Assembly: GCF_005239225.2 (NCBI RefSeq)
Contig: NC_133284.1
Span: 36,222,758-36,286,757 of the forward strand
DNA from: Populus alba
Taxonomy: Eukaryota > Streptophyta > Magnoliopsida > Malpighiales > Salicaceae
Direction: 5' to 3'
DNA: 64,000 bases
Made by a program: the position numbers and the translations under genes. Position 1 is the first letter of the stretch. Every line of letters starts with the position of its first letter. Shown in pieces: positions 1 to 10,690 of this stretch. A model generated the notes under the pieces. It was given only the letters and a program-made list of their open reading frames with translations. It ran no database searches and had not been told where the DNA came from.

Positions 1-969
1 GGGAGGAACGGGAACTGGGTGGATGGATCTCCACGTCGAATATTCCACTCTGTGCGTTATTATATCCTCTTGGATATTCCAAAAATCCTCTGCTCATTTC
101 CCCTGTCTTAAACCCTTTTCGGTTTATAGTCTTTGTCAAAAGTTTTTTTTTTTTTTTTCTGATTAATGAATTAATGTATTTTTATTATTTTGTTCCCTTC
201 TAGCGGTGAGGATTTAATTAGGTGAGACGAGGAGTTTTTTTTTTTTGTTTGTTTATGTAGGTGTCTGGGTCAACTTGCGCGCACCACGACTAATCTCACG
301 GCTCACTGAACATCCTGCAAACCCAATGAGCATGTAAGGCACCTCGGGGGTGACAGGCGTGCACGGTGAAGATTTGAACCCAAGGATACAGAGAAAGAAA
401 CAAGTCCCTTCAATCGCTAGGTTTTTTTTAATTTAATAGGAGAGTGACATGTCGCATTCAGCCATTCAGATTTATTTTCCAGACAAGACTCAATTTTGCC
501 TTTTTTTTTTATAGGGAAATCTTGCACTCTTTAAATCCATAAATAATTATAGGTATATGGCATTTTAGAATTTCTAATTTATTGAATCATTTTTAAAAAA
601 AAAATATTGTCTGTTTTAATAAGTGTACCAATGGGTGATCAACAAAGAATAGTATAGAGCGTGCTGGAATATGTTCCCCTAAGGCCCACCCACCCGAGTC
701 AAGAATATTCCAAGAAAACGATTTCTGCATGCAAAAATGAAAAACGCGTTTGACTGCTTATGGAATTTTAATTTTTTTTTTTTTTTTGTTCTATTTTACT
801 TCAAGAACAAAAAGGAATATCCAAAGAATATTTTTGGTAGATGCCAGAGAAGAATAAAAACGCAATTAAATTCTGTTGGGACTTGATGAAAAGGAGCAGG
901 GATGGGTGGAGGCATGTGAATATTATAAAAACTTTAAAAGAGAATTAAAATAATAGCAATATATTGATT
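1..969. other. AT-rich intergenic DNA with one diverged SINE
   Basis: No gene is supported here. The stretch is rich in poly-T and poly-A runs. Positions about 233-421 hold a diverged SINE copy, listed separately. All other open frames are short and lack recognisable domains or splice context. Confidence 0.6.
233..421 (-). mobile_element. Diverged tRNA-derived SINE (minus orientation)
   Basis: Read on the minus strand this matches the copies at 970-1168 and 24287-24460. It has an A-box-like start near TAGCGATTGAAGG, a B-box-like GGGTTCAAATC, and a conserved 3' part ending in a version of GGTGCGCGCAAG followed by a poly-A tail (poly-T at 233-246 on plus). It is the most diverged of the three. 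No target-site duplication could be found. Boundaries are approximate. Confidence 0.6.
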
Positions 970-1168
970 TTTTTTAGTAACCCGGGATGTCCAGGCCAGC
1001 TTACGCGCACCACGACTAATTCCCCGGACCTACTGAACATCCTGCAAGCCCAGTAGACAAATAAGGCATCGGGGATAACAGGCCTGGTGTACACAGAAAG
1101 GATCAAACTTGGGATAGTCGCAAGGCAAGCCTTGCAGTTGACCACTGAGTTAAACCCTCAAGTGTCAT
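970..1168 (-). mobile_element. tRNA-derived SINE with target-site duplication
   Basis: The minus strand begins near CACTTGAGGG, carries A-box and B-box-like segments, and ends in a block close to GTGCGCGTAAGCTGGCC before a short A tail. The element is flanked by a 10 bp direct repeat TATATTGATT at 960-969 and 1169-1178, the expected mark of L1-type target-primed insertion. It encodes nothing. The open frame at 945-1145 on minus is a by-product of this element. Confidence 0.8.
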
Positions 1169-2899
1169 TATATTGATTATAGGTGGAGGAAGAGAATTTT
1201 TGTATGTTTTCAAATTATTTTGATATATTAAAATAATAAAATAAAAAAAATATTATTTTAATATTTTTTAAAAAAAATATATTTTAAAAATCACTCCTAA
1301 TCATAATCATAATCTTAAACTATTCTTAATAAGTGGAGCTGATTTTCAATAATAATAATAGCAATAACAGGAACGGTTAGTGTGCAGTGAGGAGGAGCCA
1401 GCATGGCATGGATGGACAAGGGACCATCGGTTCATTGTTACAGGAGAAAATGGGGGATTTAATAGTTTAATATTGGTAAGAATGCATACATGATGTGTCG
1501 CCACGTTAGGCATAGGTGTCCTTTGACCAACAAAAAATATTTTAAGCAAACATATAGGTCTATTTTTTAAAGTCTAATTTTAATTTTTTATGCTTTTAAA
1601 AAGTATTTATGTGTGGTGGTTGTGGGAGAAAATATTAATATATAGGAGAAAACGAGATTGAGATTTTTTTTAAAACAATGTATGGGAGAATTCGGTAGAT
1701 TTATCAGTTAACCCTAATAAATAATTAAATAGCTGTTTAACCAACCGTAAAAATCTTCAATTTAATAGTTCTATTTTCATAAATTCATCCTTTGCTGGTC
1801 AAATTTTATTATCTCACTTTCTTCTGTCTTTTTTTTTTTTTCTTTCTATTAATGAACATGAAATTAAAGAATGGACTATATTGCTAGCAAATTTAATAAC
1901 TTAGGGATTGAAAAATAGTTTTTAAGCAAAAAGAACCGCTTAATAATTTTATTAGAATACAAGGACCAAGTTTATAATCAACTCAGTTAACAATCATGAA
2001 CTAATCAATACAATCCCACACATTTTTCTAATTCTTTTCTATAGAATATATCAAAACAATTAAAACGTAAAGCAAAATTCTTGTAGCCCGCTCATGTTTT
2101 TCTATTCATTTTGGCAATAAAATGGTCATTTTTTTCCTTCTCAAAAAATTTAATTTTCTTTGAATCACAGGTGTTTTTATCTTTCCACACAATAAATTAG
2201 TCATTATAGGTTTCTTTTGGAGTATTGTTGTATTTTATATATAATAATAAATAGTATAATACCGAAAAGCCCTCAGATCCATAAAAGCTAACACTTCAGG
2301 GAGGGGTTTTCTTATCCTTTTTCTTTTTTATCCGCAATAAAATTATGCCTATGCCCTTTTCTCCAAAAAAAAATTTAAAAATAAAGTTGAGGGTAATAGG
2401 GTATTTTTACCTCAATTTTTTTTTTTTGTAAATGTCAATTTGAGCAAAGGTAATTACGTCATTTAATATCAAATTTATATTGTTTTATTCGGAAAAGTTG
2501 TTGGTGCATGTGGCACATCCTATTAAAGGAAAATATGCTATTACGCATCTCATTTGATTTTTCATTATGTCCTCTTCATTTCAAGGTGGCGCATGTAAGC
2601 ATGCGGTGTCCAGTTTATCAATGGTGGCTTTTTTTTTTCTCCCCTTTATTTCTCTCTCCTAAACCGAAAAATGAGCTCGATCCTTATTTTCTATTAGTTT
2701 TTTAGATTCAGTCCTTTTAGTTTTGATTTTTTTTATTTTTGTCCTTTTTTCTTTTGTTAAAAATTTATTTGTTTTCAATGTAATCCTTTAATTCTATTTT
2801 TTCATATATAATATTTTAATTTGGTCATTAATCTTCTTTTATTTTTTTTTTTTCTCTTAGCTCTTTTGTCAAAAAATTTGTAGTTTTTGTTTTTTTCAA

Positions 2900-3280
2900 T
2901 AACAAACAATAGTAATAATAATAATAATAATGCTAATGATACTGCTAATAATGATAATAATAGTAATATCAATTGTTTATTATAATAGTAACAGTGATAA
3001 TAGTAATTATAATCATAATAGTAATGGTGTTGTTAATAATAGTAATAAAAATAAATATACTAATAAAGATCACAACAACAACGATGATGGTGGTGGTGGT
3101 GGTGGTAAAGTGTTGACAGCAGCAAGAGTGATGGTGGAGTGGTGGTTGTTGTTGTAGTAGTAGTAGTAATCGTGGTAGTAATAGTGATAGCAATAATAAA
3201 AATGATTGTGGTGGTGGTGGTGATGGGTGGTAATGGTGGTTGTCATGATAGTAGTGGTCGTGGTAATTGTGGTGGATAAG
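2900..3280. repeat. Degenerate trinucleotide microsatellite (AAT, GGT, GTA types)
   Basis: A long run of imperfect three-base repeats passes from AAT/ATA-rich to GGT/GTT/GTA-rich units. Because the period is three, several frames on both strands stay open (75-112 codons) and give Asn-, His- or Thr-rich peptides. These are repeat artefacts, not genes. Confidence 0.85.
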
Positions 3281-4029
3281 TAATTTTTTAAAATGTTTTT
3301 CATTCATAAATGCATAAAAATATTTTTTTTATTTAAAAATAAATTATTTTTGATATCACCATATCAAAATGATCTAAAAAACAAAAAAAAATTAATTTCA
3401 AGGCAACAAAAAAATTCTAAAAATCACAAAATATAGTTTCAACCGCAAAAACAAACAACCCCTTTGTTTGATTGTAAAAATCTAATTTTTGTTGTCTGCT
3501 AGTGACATTCTTAAAAAAAAAAAAAAAAAAAAAATGATAAATATAATAAAAATAAATAAATAAATAAGGGAGCCCATTTTTCCTCTTCTACGGTCCAAAG
3601 CCCAACTTGCATCATCAATACGAGTTCAAAGCTCAATTATCATTGTTGATACAGGTCTAATGTCTACTCATAACAATTTCGTAATCTCTCTTATTAAGGA
3701 TAAGCATCATTTTTAAACACTTCTCATTTTAAAAGGATTATTTTTCAGATTTTAAGATCAAATACAAATTACATCTATTTTTAACATTTTAGACAAAAAT
3801 TATTTTTTTAGAACTTAACGTCAACATAATCGATGAGTCTTCTATTTTTAGAGACTGATGTCAAATTTAACAAGACAAAAAAAAAAAAAAAAACAAGGGA
3901 TAAAATTAATTAGAGTAATTGATGGCAATAAAAAAAAAAGACAAATACAAGAGAAAACACATATTAAAGGTAACCTTTTGTAAGAAATGATGCTATAAGG
4001 GTGATATAGTTCTTCCTTTAAGCACAACA

Positions 4030-5150
4030 TACCCCTTACTTGAGTCTTTGGATGCAGTGTTAATTTTTAGGATCCCTAATTTCCTTCAATTACAAGGTGG
4101 CAACTCTAATTTCCACCATATACATTTCAGCCTCCACCACCAACATTCACTGAGGTGCGACATAAAAAAAAATAATATTAACTGCCAAGTAAATCTAATA
4201 TTGAAGGATAAAATAAAAAAAAACATTAATTTAAAAATTCACCAAAGTAAATTCAATAAAAAACAAAAAATAAAAATACCGAGAAAACCCATGTCATTTT
4301 CAAAATTAGTGAGAAATTCTATACAAAGCAAATAAATAAAAACAATGGATTTCAATTTTTCAATTGAATAAATGTTGAAGTCTAAAATTAAAAACATATG
4401 ATTTAAACAAAGGAAGAAAAAAAACAAGCACACTCTGGCGAACCTAAACTTGGGTTAATGTTTAAAACTCGTTACTCATGAAATTATAGACTTTAGATCA
4501 ATCAAAAAGCTCAATTCCAACCAATTTAATGTTAAAGGATAAAATAAAATAAAAATTTTAAAAAGTACCAAAGTGAAAAAATGATAATCAAAATAATAAA
4601 TATCAAATTTGGCAATGAAAAGAAAAAAACTCTAGGACGATGAATGATTAGAAACAAAATAATTAAAAAAATTATCTCAAATAAAACAAAACAATTAAAA
4701 TAATATGGATTAAATTTGAAATATATATAAAAAAATGAAGTGGGATAAAATTGAAAAAGAATTATAATTTTATAAGTTATTCCAAATAAAAAAAAAGGTA
4801 ATAAAAAAAATAAATCAAATATGAAGGAGTAACAAATTAAAAGGTTGTTTTGAAATAATAAAAGGATAGGTGTGGAAATCTAGTAAGGAGAGAAAAGAAA
4901 GAATAAAAAAAAAGCACTAACACCAAATTAGATAATGTTTGGGCTACATGCACCACCTGTATGATGAAGGGGGTGTCATGATGATTTCAACGCTACTATA
5001 AAAATAATGTTTATTATAACACACACTTCTTGAAAGGGACAAAACCACTTAATGCTGATGTGTGCATTGCATGTGCGAGCCATTTTTTTTTTTAAAAAAT
5101 AATATTTATATTTATTAAATGTAAACTTACCCCTAAATCAACATAATAAT
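4030..5150. repeat. Unclassified dispersed repeat, copy A
   Basis: Sequence around 4440-4560 (phrases such as ACTCGTTACTCATGAAATTA, then CAATTCCAACCAATTTAATG) reappears with changes at about 23200-23310 (ACTCATTACTCGGGTTATTA, CCATTCCCAAACCAATCAAA). Both are followed by several hundred bases of A-rich DNA with repeated AAAATTAAAAA and GGACCAA-type phrases. Both end near GCATGTGCGAGCC or CGCATGTGCCACAC. No coding domain was seen, so the class is unknown. Borders are approximate. Confidence 0.45.
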
Positions 5151-5599
5151 AATAATATGCATGATAAAAGTGAAAATACTTAATTGCTTCCATTTAACTT
5201 TTGATGATGACAAATTGACTATTGTGAAATTACTGAATTACTAAGTTAAATTGTCACAGTTTAGATTTTGTTAATTGTTAATGGGGCCTTGAATCAGTGG
5301 GCAAAAGACCAATAAGGTTATTAAAATTATAGGTTTTGTGGTGGCTTTTGGTTGCTGGGGAGGAATTCTATTGGTCTTTTGTGGTTAGATACACTTCATA
5401 AAGTCTTTTGTTGTGGCTTATAGCTGTTATACATCATGCAATACAAAATAACTAAATGCGCTCACAACGGCTTTGTATTAATTTTATTTTTAAATATCAA
5501 AGAAATATTAAAAAGCATAGAAACTGTTTTAAGCCATTTGATTATACGGTAATGCTTGACACAAGATATTCCGATCTTAAAGACTTGTCAAGATTCCAG

Positions 5600-5960
5600 A
5601 GTTTTGAATCATAATCATGTTTAAATAATTTTTTTATATATAATATTTTTTATTTTTATAAAATAAATATTTATATTACTATTGAAGTATCATTAATTTT
5701 TTTTATAATATATTTTTTTTCTATAAAAAAATATTTAAACAATACTTGAAGTATCATAAATAAAAATAAATAATTAATTTTTTTATTTGTTATAAAAAAC
5801 ATTTAAATTACTCTTCAAGTATCCTAAACCAAAATGCTAATTAATGTTTACATAAATATTTTTTATTTTTTTATAAGAAAAACATTTAAACTATCATGAA
5901 ATCCTAAACAGAAATCTTAATTATTTTTTATTTTAAAAAAAATAATTTAAACTACCTTTT
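5600..5960. repeat. Degenerate tandem repeat, unit about 70 bp
   Basis: The phrase ACTCTTGAAGTATC(C/A)TAA and variants recur at about 5670, 5735, 5805 and 5885. Each is followed by a T-rich block ending in ATAAAAAA. The units are poorly conserved. No gene overlaps. Confidence 0.55.
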
Positions 5961-6867
5961 TTTATCAATTAATGTATTCTAAACTCATTTTATTAAATAA
6001 TATATATTATTTTTCAATTCTAAATTTTTAAAAAAATCAATTTAAAAATCATATATGAAATACTAGCATCCTTTTTTTCATATATTAAAAATCAATTTAA
6101 AATCATATCCGCATATTGTTAAGTGTGATGTGCTAATCCTAAAGAGCACATTAAGAAGTTTTCATGGGGCTTTGTTCGAAATATTGCTGGTTCTAGCTTG
6201 GAGAAGTGGTTGGTTACGGGGATGTCAATGAAATTAACAAGTGTAATAATTAGTGCACATATATTTTTCAAAGTATTTTTAATTTATATTTTTTTAGATA
6301 TTTTTAATAATTTAAATATATTAATATAAAATAAAAAAATATCTTAATACATTTTAAAAAAAAAAAAAAAACACCCCACTAATATACAAGCATTCGTTCA
6401 TCATTTCCTTCCAATCGTACACCTCTGCGGATATACAACAATTCTTCTTTCTTTTTCATTACCACCTTCTCTTCCTTTATTTCACACACAAAAAAAAAAT
6501 ATTACGGGGAAATCTCAAATCTAGCTACCAAGTTAATTTTATAAATTTCTAAAGAACAAAATTAATCAAATAAATTAAAAAAAACACAAAAAATAATTAA
6601 TCAAATTAAAAACATAAAAATAGCAATGAATAGTGGACATAAATACAATAGGTTGTGCTTCCTATCTTTAAATCCCTAGCAAGATGTAAATCAAAATTGA
6701 TTATCAAAATTGTGAGCAATGGTTTTGGAGCTTTAGACCATCGTTGTTAAAAAAAAATAAAAAGAGGAATCACTGGTTTTTTTTGCTTGGTGTAGTTAAC
6801 AATATTTATTTTATGAATCTATTTTTTTTTTAAAATATAGATATTAAAATAAATAAGAAAATAAGGG

Positions 6868-7082
6868 CATGTTTGAGAATGTTGTTGTAGTTGTTTTTTA
6901 AAGTGTTTTTCGTCAAAATGCATCAAAATATTTTTTTTTATTTTTAAAAAAATATTTTTGAGAACGTCACATCAAAAACGATTGAATATATATATATATA
7001 TATATAAAAATTAATTTTTAACAAAAATAATTTTAAATATTTTAGAAACACGGGTTGATCCTGCGTTTTCAAACGGGCTTTA
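6868..7082. mobile_element. MITE-like inverted-repeat element
   Basis: The left end GGGCATGTTTGAGAATG and the right end (reverse complement AAGCCCGTTTGAAAACGC) form an imperfect terminal inverted repeat. The interior carries the widespread motif AAGTGTTTTT...ATGCATCAAAATATTTTTT and the phrase ACATCAAAAACGATTGAA. Related interiors are seen near 3280, 21140, 49800 and 54170. It is non-coding. No clear target-site duplication was identified. Confidence 0.5.
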
Positions 7083-8293
7083 AAATTAAACCACTAAAAG
7101 TGATAAAGATTTTACATTTAAGATTTCAAAATATTTTTTTAATTATCTATCTCCTGTTTTTTCTTCTTCTTATATCTATTTCATTTCTATAGAATAACTA
7201 TTAATAATTACTCATTTAATGCAATAAAATTTCTCATAGTAACCCAATATAAAGAAGCCAGTGGCCATATCAATTATGTTTGCATATAATGTCTATGGGC
7301 CAAGGCTCTATAAGTCCCGAGCCTGGCAATTTATCTTCTTCAAGTTGGGCCAGCCCATGAAATGGCTTGTTAAGCATCCTTGTAATATTGTGATGGTTTC
7401 AGTTAACTTAGAAACATTAAATTAAGATTTCAGATTACAATTTTACAATGCTAATATTAAGGTTTTATAAGTAAATTATGAAAAAAGTTAATAGCATATT
7501 CATACAGATTAAGAAAATATAAAATTAAATATTTTCTTAGCAAATGAGTTTATTTTTTTATTGTTTAGATGTATATATGAAGAAAAATCTTAAGATTTTC
7601 TATTAATAGTTATAAGAATGATCGATGGTAATGAAATGAAAAGAGTGGTGGTGTTGGAAATTGTAGTGGCGTTACAGCGGCGGCGGTGAGTGCTGGTTGC
7701 TATAGGATGGTGGTTATGGTAGAGTCAATAGTCGAGCTGCAATGGAGTGATGGGGGCGATCTGATAAACATGAAGGGTCAAAGTGAAGATAAACAAGTAT
7801 GATAAAATAAACTCTTTACATGGACTTGATTGAAAAACACAATAAACATAAGTGTCAGATTTGAAAATTTGAAAATTTAGAGGGCTACTACCCTGAAAAC
7901 ACAATGTAGCGCTGCACTTGGTGGAGTGGTGATGATTGTAGAAGCGGTAAAGCAGTGATTACAACGTTGATAGCTCCAAGAAAAATATATTTTCTTTGAT
8001 GAGGTTAAAAAAGATTTCTTCGAACTAGCAATATGCAGGAGTGAATCGGGAAATGTTTTTCTTGGGAGGAGACATGGAGAAGATGTAAAACAATTTCTTC
8101 AGAGTAGCAGTAAAAGACAGATTCCCAGTAGCTTGTGATTTTGGAGATGCATCAAGCAGTCCAGTGATGATATAGCACTCTGTTCAAAGTTGAAGAAAAA
8201 GAGAAGAAAAAACACTTTTCAACAGCTCAGCATCAATGTTTCTTTGAAGTTAAACTTTCTTTTGCTTTCTTCAAGTAAAAAAGCTGTTTCCCT

Positions 8294-8640
8294 TTATGCA
8301 ACTGTTGAATTCTTCAAAGAGCAGTACTTTCTGCCAAGAGTGGCAGGGGTGGCTTGATCTTTTGTTGCCTGCAGATTTTGTCCAAGAAGGGTGCATCTTG
8401 CATTAATGCTTCCTTGATTTTGGGCAATTACACGAGGCATTCTCTGAGCTAAGATGATCTTTGTTCTAAGCTCGTTCACCTGCACAATTACATGGCGTGA
8501 AGGGACCCTTGTTGAATTCCAGCTAGATTTTGGAAGCAGCCTCTCGCAGGGATGAGAGGCTTCCTTGCTGCAAATATGCTTGCCCTCTTACAGAGGATCT
8601 GTCTTTGTCTAAAATGGAGGTCCAGGAACCAGAAAACGTA
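8294..8640 (-). pseudogene. Coding-like relic of unknown family
   Basis: On the minus strand a 63-codon open frame (8294-8485) begins after a splice-acceptor-like TTGTGCAG and contains VNELRTKIILAQRMPRVIAQ and NQGSINARCTLLGQ, which read like real helical protein sequence. Just upstream on the same strand another frame reads RGQAYLQQGSLSSLREAASK before a stop. The two cannot be joined by a normal intron (about 35 bases apart). I do not recognise the family. It may be a broken exon pair or a captured gene fragment. Confidence 0.3.
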
Positions 8641-9415
8641 CACATTGTACATTCATTTTTAAAAAAAAATTAAATAAACATCCGACTTATCTTATTTATA
8701 TCTCAACTAATCTTATAAATATTAAAGTTTATGACCATGTAAATCTCTAGTATGTCAAAGAACCACCTCAGCCAAATAATTTAAGCTGTTAGATGAGGTC
8801 TTAGGATATAATTTATATTATTCTTTAAATACATTCTCTTCAAGTGAAAGTCCTCTCTGAGCTTGAAACTTGTGCACATATTTATTTTACCTTGTACTTA
8901 ATTTTTATCAAATAAATAGAAAATGATGAGATTCAAACTTGTGATCATTTAGTTAACAAGGCTCTGCTCTGATACCATATTAAAAAATTATTTCAACTCA
9001 ATAACTTAAGTTATTAGATAAATATTCATGATATAATTTAAATTATTTTCTAACACACTAATCCGAAAACACTCAAACTTATAATCATTAAAAAAAATAT
9101 ATATATATACCATAACACCCTCGTATTCACATACATACATGTTATTATTAGCCACAGGAGATGCATTGTAGGACCTCAAAACTTAAAAAAACATTAACAG
9201 GCATGTGCTGCACCTTGTCGCTTGTTCCTAAGCTGCAACAAGCAGGCTCCAAATGCACGCATGAGAGCTTCTCCAGTGTAGATGCTTGGAAAGTTAAAAA
9301 TAAAAATAAAAATTCATTTTACATACTTCGAGGAGTGTTAAACAAAAATTTATTTTATTATTTCTTTTATAAAAATAATATTCTTATATATCTTATAAAA
9401 AAAATACTAAAATGA
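8640..9415. other. Intergenic DNA
   Basis: AT-rich stretch. Nothing coding could be supported. The open frame at 9161-9415 has no recognisable domain and ends in low-complexity DNA. Confidence 0.5.
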
Positions 9416-9416
9416 A

Positions 9417-9596
9417 CTTAGGGGTATAGCTTAATTAGTCGAACCTTAAATTTATTTTCAAAAATCACCCGTTTGAATCCCACAAACTTCATAGCAACTA
9501 GAAATTTACATAATTCATTAACTTTAAAACCCGTAAGAATAATCAAGATACATGAAAGTTAGCCCAAATATCAAGTTAATTAAAAAAAAAACAAAA
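9417..9596 (+). mobile_element. tRNA-derived SINE, second head type
   Basis: The plus strand starts with an A-box-like TAGCTTAATTAGTCGAACC and a B-box-like GTTTGAATCCC about 50 bases later. It ends in an A-rich tail at about 9580-9596. Its 3' portion (ACTTTAAAACCCGTAAGAAT, then GAAAGTTAGCCC) resembles a decayed version of a tail common in plant SINEs and related to the other copies here, while the 5' head differs. Target-site duplications are unclear. Confidence 0.6.
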
Positions 9597-9599
9597 TGT

Positions 9600-10355
9600 T
9601 GTTTATTTGAGGAATATTTTTTTTCCTTGATTTTTTTATAAAATATATTTTTTTAATTTATTTTTTTATAAAATTATCATTATCCCATGCATCAGTTCAT
9701 TCAAGTTGACTAATTTATTTAATTGATATTTAATTGAATTTTTTAATTATCTTTTAATATACAAGTTGTCTTAAGAGATATTAATCAGCTAAATTATATC
9801 AAGTTATTAAAATAGTATTAAAAATACAATTTATTCTTCATGCAAAAAAACAAAAAGAAGATGCTCTTACAATGGACCACGGCTGCTAAAGTTTCTTGCA
9901 CAAAAATACTAAATTTGCTAGGTGCTGAAAGTCAAACTTTCTTAAATGGGTCCACACACAAAGAGAAGGGTAAAGATCAATGGTAGGAGATGATACTCAT
10001 TGCAGTACCAATTTTACCCATGTTTCAAACATGGAATGCCCAAAATGCACCTAAATCGTAACGGATACTTGGCATTTGAAAACACAAACCATAAAAAAAA
10101 TATTATTTAAAGAAAAAAACACTTTAAAAATCTGCTATGCACATTTCTAAACACCACTAGAAAGCCAAAAAAATATTATAAACAATGTGAGAGTAAATGG
10201 CTATCAATAAATGACGAGGAGAAGAAGATGAAAGCATTAATGGAGAAGACAAAACTAATAAATTTTGGTCTCAGAACTGAGTGCAAATTAATTGCTTGCG
10301 TTTATCTCTGCATTTGTCTGCTTGGTCCTCCCTCAGTCTGCCTTCATTGCTAACC

Positions 10356-10396
<41 letters not shown>

Positions 10397-10690
10397 CTTC
10401 TGCAACCCACTCTCCCAGATCACATTTAATGCTCCTCTCTCTCTCTCTCTCGGCAGTTAATGTAAGGTGGAGCAGAGTAGAATTTATAGGAGTATTATAT
10501 AATCAGGAGTATCAATACAAAAATTTAACCTTTAGACCCCATGAGACAAAACCATGGTTTGTTTTTGAAAGGCAAAAGAAAAGGGACCGATTTTGTTTAA
10601 CAACCAACCCCATCAAGACACAACTGGCAAGAGGTGCTTAATTGTGGGGTTTAAACAAGATTTGTCTTTTCTTCAACTTATACTGCTAAT
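9600..10690. other. Region downstream of the DRB gene, with CT microsatellite
   Basis: AT-rich DNA with a perfect CT run at 10359-10393 and a second short CT run near 10435-10451. No exon is supported. 10070-10170 has MITE-like phrases. Confidence 0.5.
10359..10393. repeat. CT dinucleotide microsatellite
   Basis: Perfect TC repeat, about 17 units. It lies in the 3' flank of the minus-strand DRB gene. Confidence 0.95.

Larger units (their letters stand above)
1179..5160. other. Gene-free repeat-rich region
   Basis: No gene is supported over about 4 kb. It contains homopolymer-rich DNA, a degenerate trinucleotide tract (2900-3280), a MITE-like segment around 3280-3450 (cores such as AATGCATAAAAATATTTTT), and an unclassified dispersed repeat from about 4030 to 5150. 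Confidence 0.6.
5161..8290. other. Gene-free AT-rich DNA
   Basis: No gene is supported. Besides the 5600-5960 tandem repeat, a MITE-like unit lies at about 6868-7082. 7640-8290 has a mixed, less AT-rich composition but no convincing exon chain. Confidence 0.5.

Noticed and set aside
2930..3307. Overlapping open frames on both strands with Asn-, His- and Thr-rich peptides
   Set aside because: They arise from a degenerate trinucleotide repeat; no splice context or domain.
9417..9500. tRNA gene, based on A- and B-box-like motifs
   Set aside because: No cloverleaf can be drawn; the boxes belong to a SINE with an A-rich tail.
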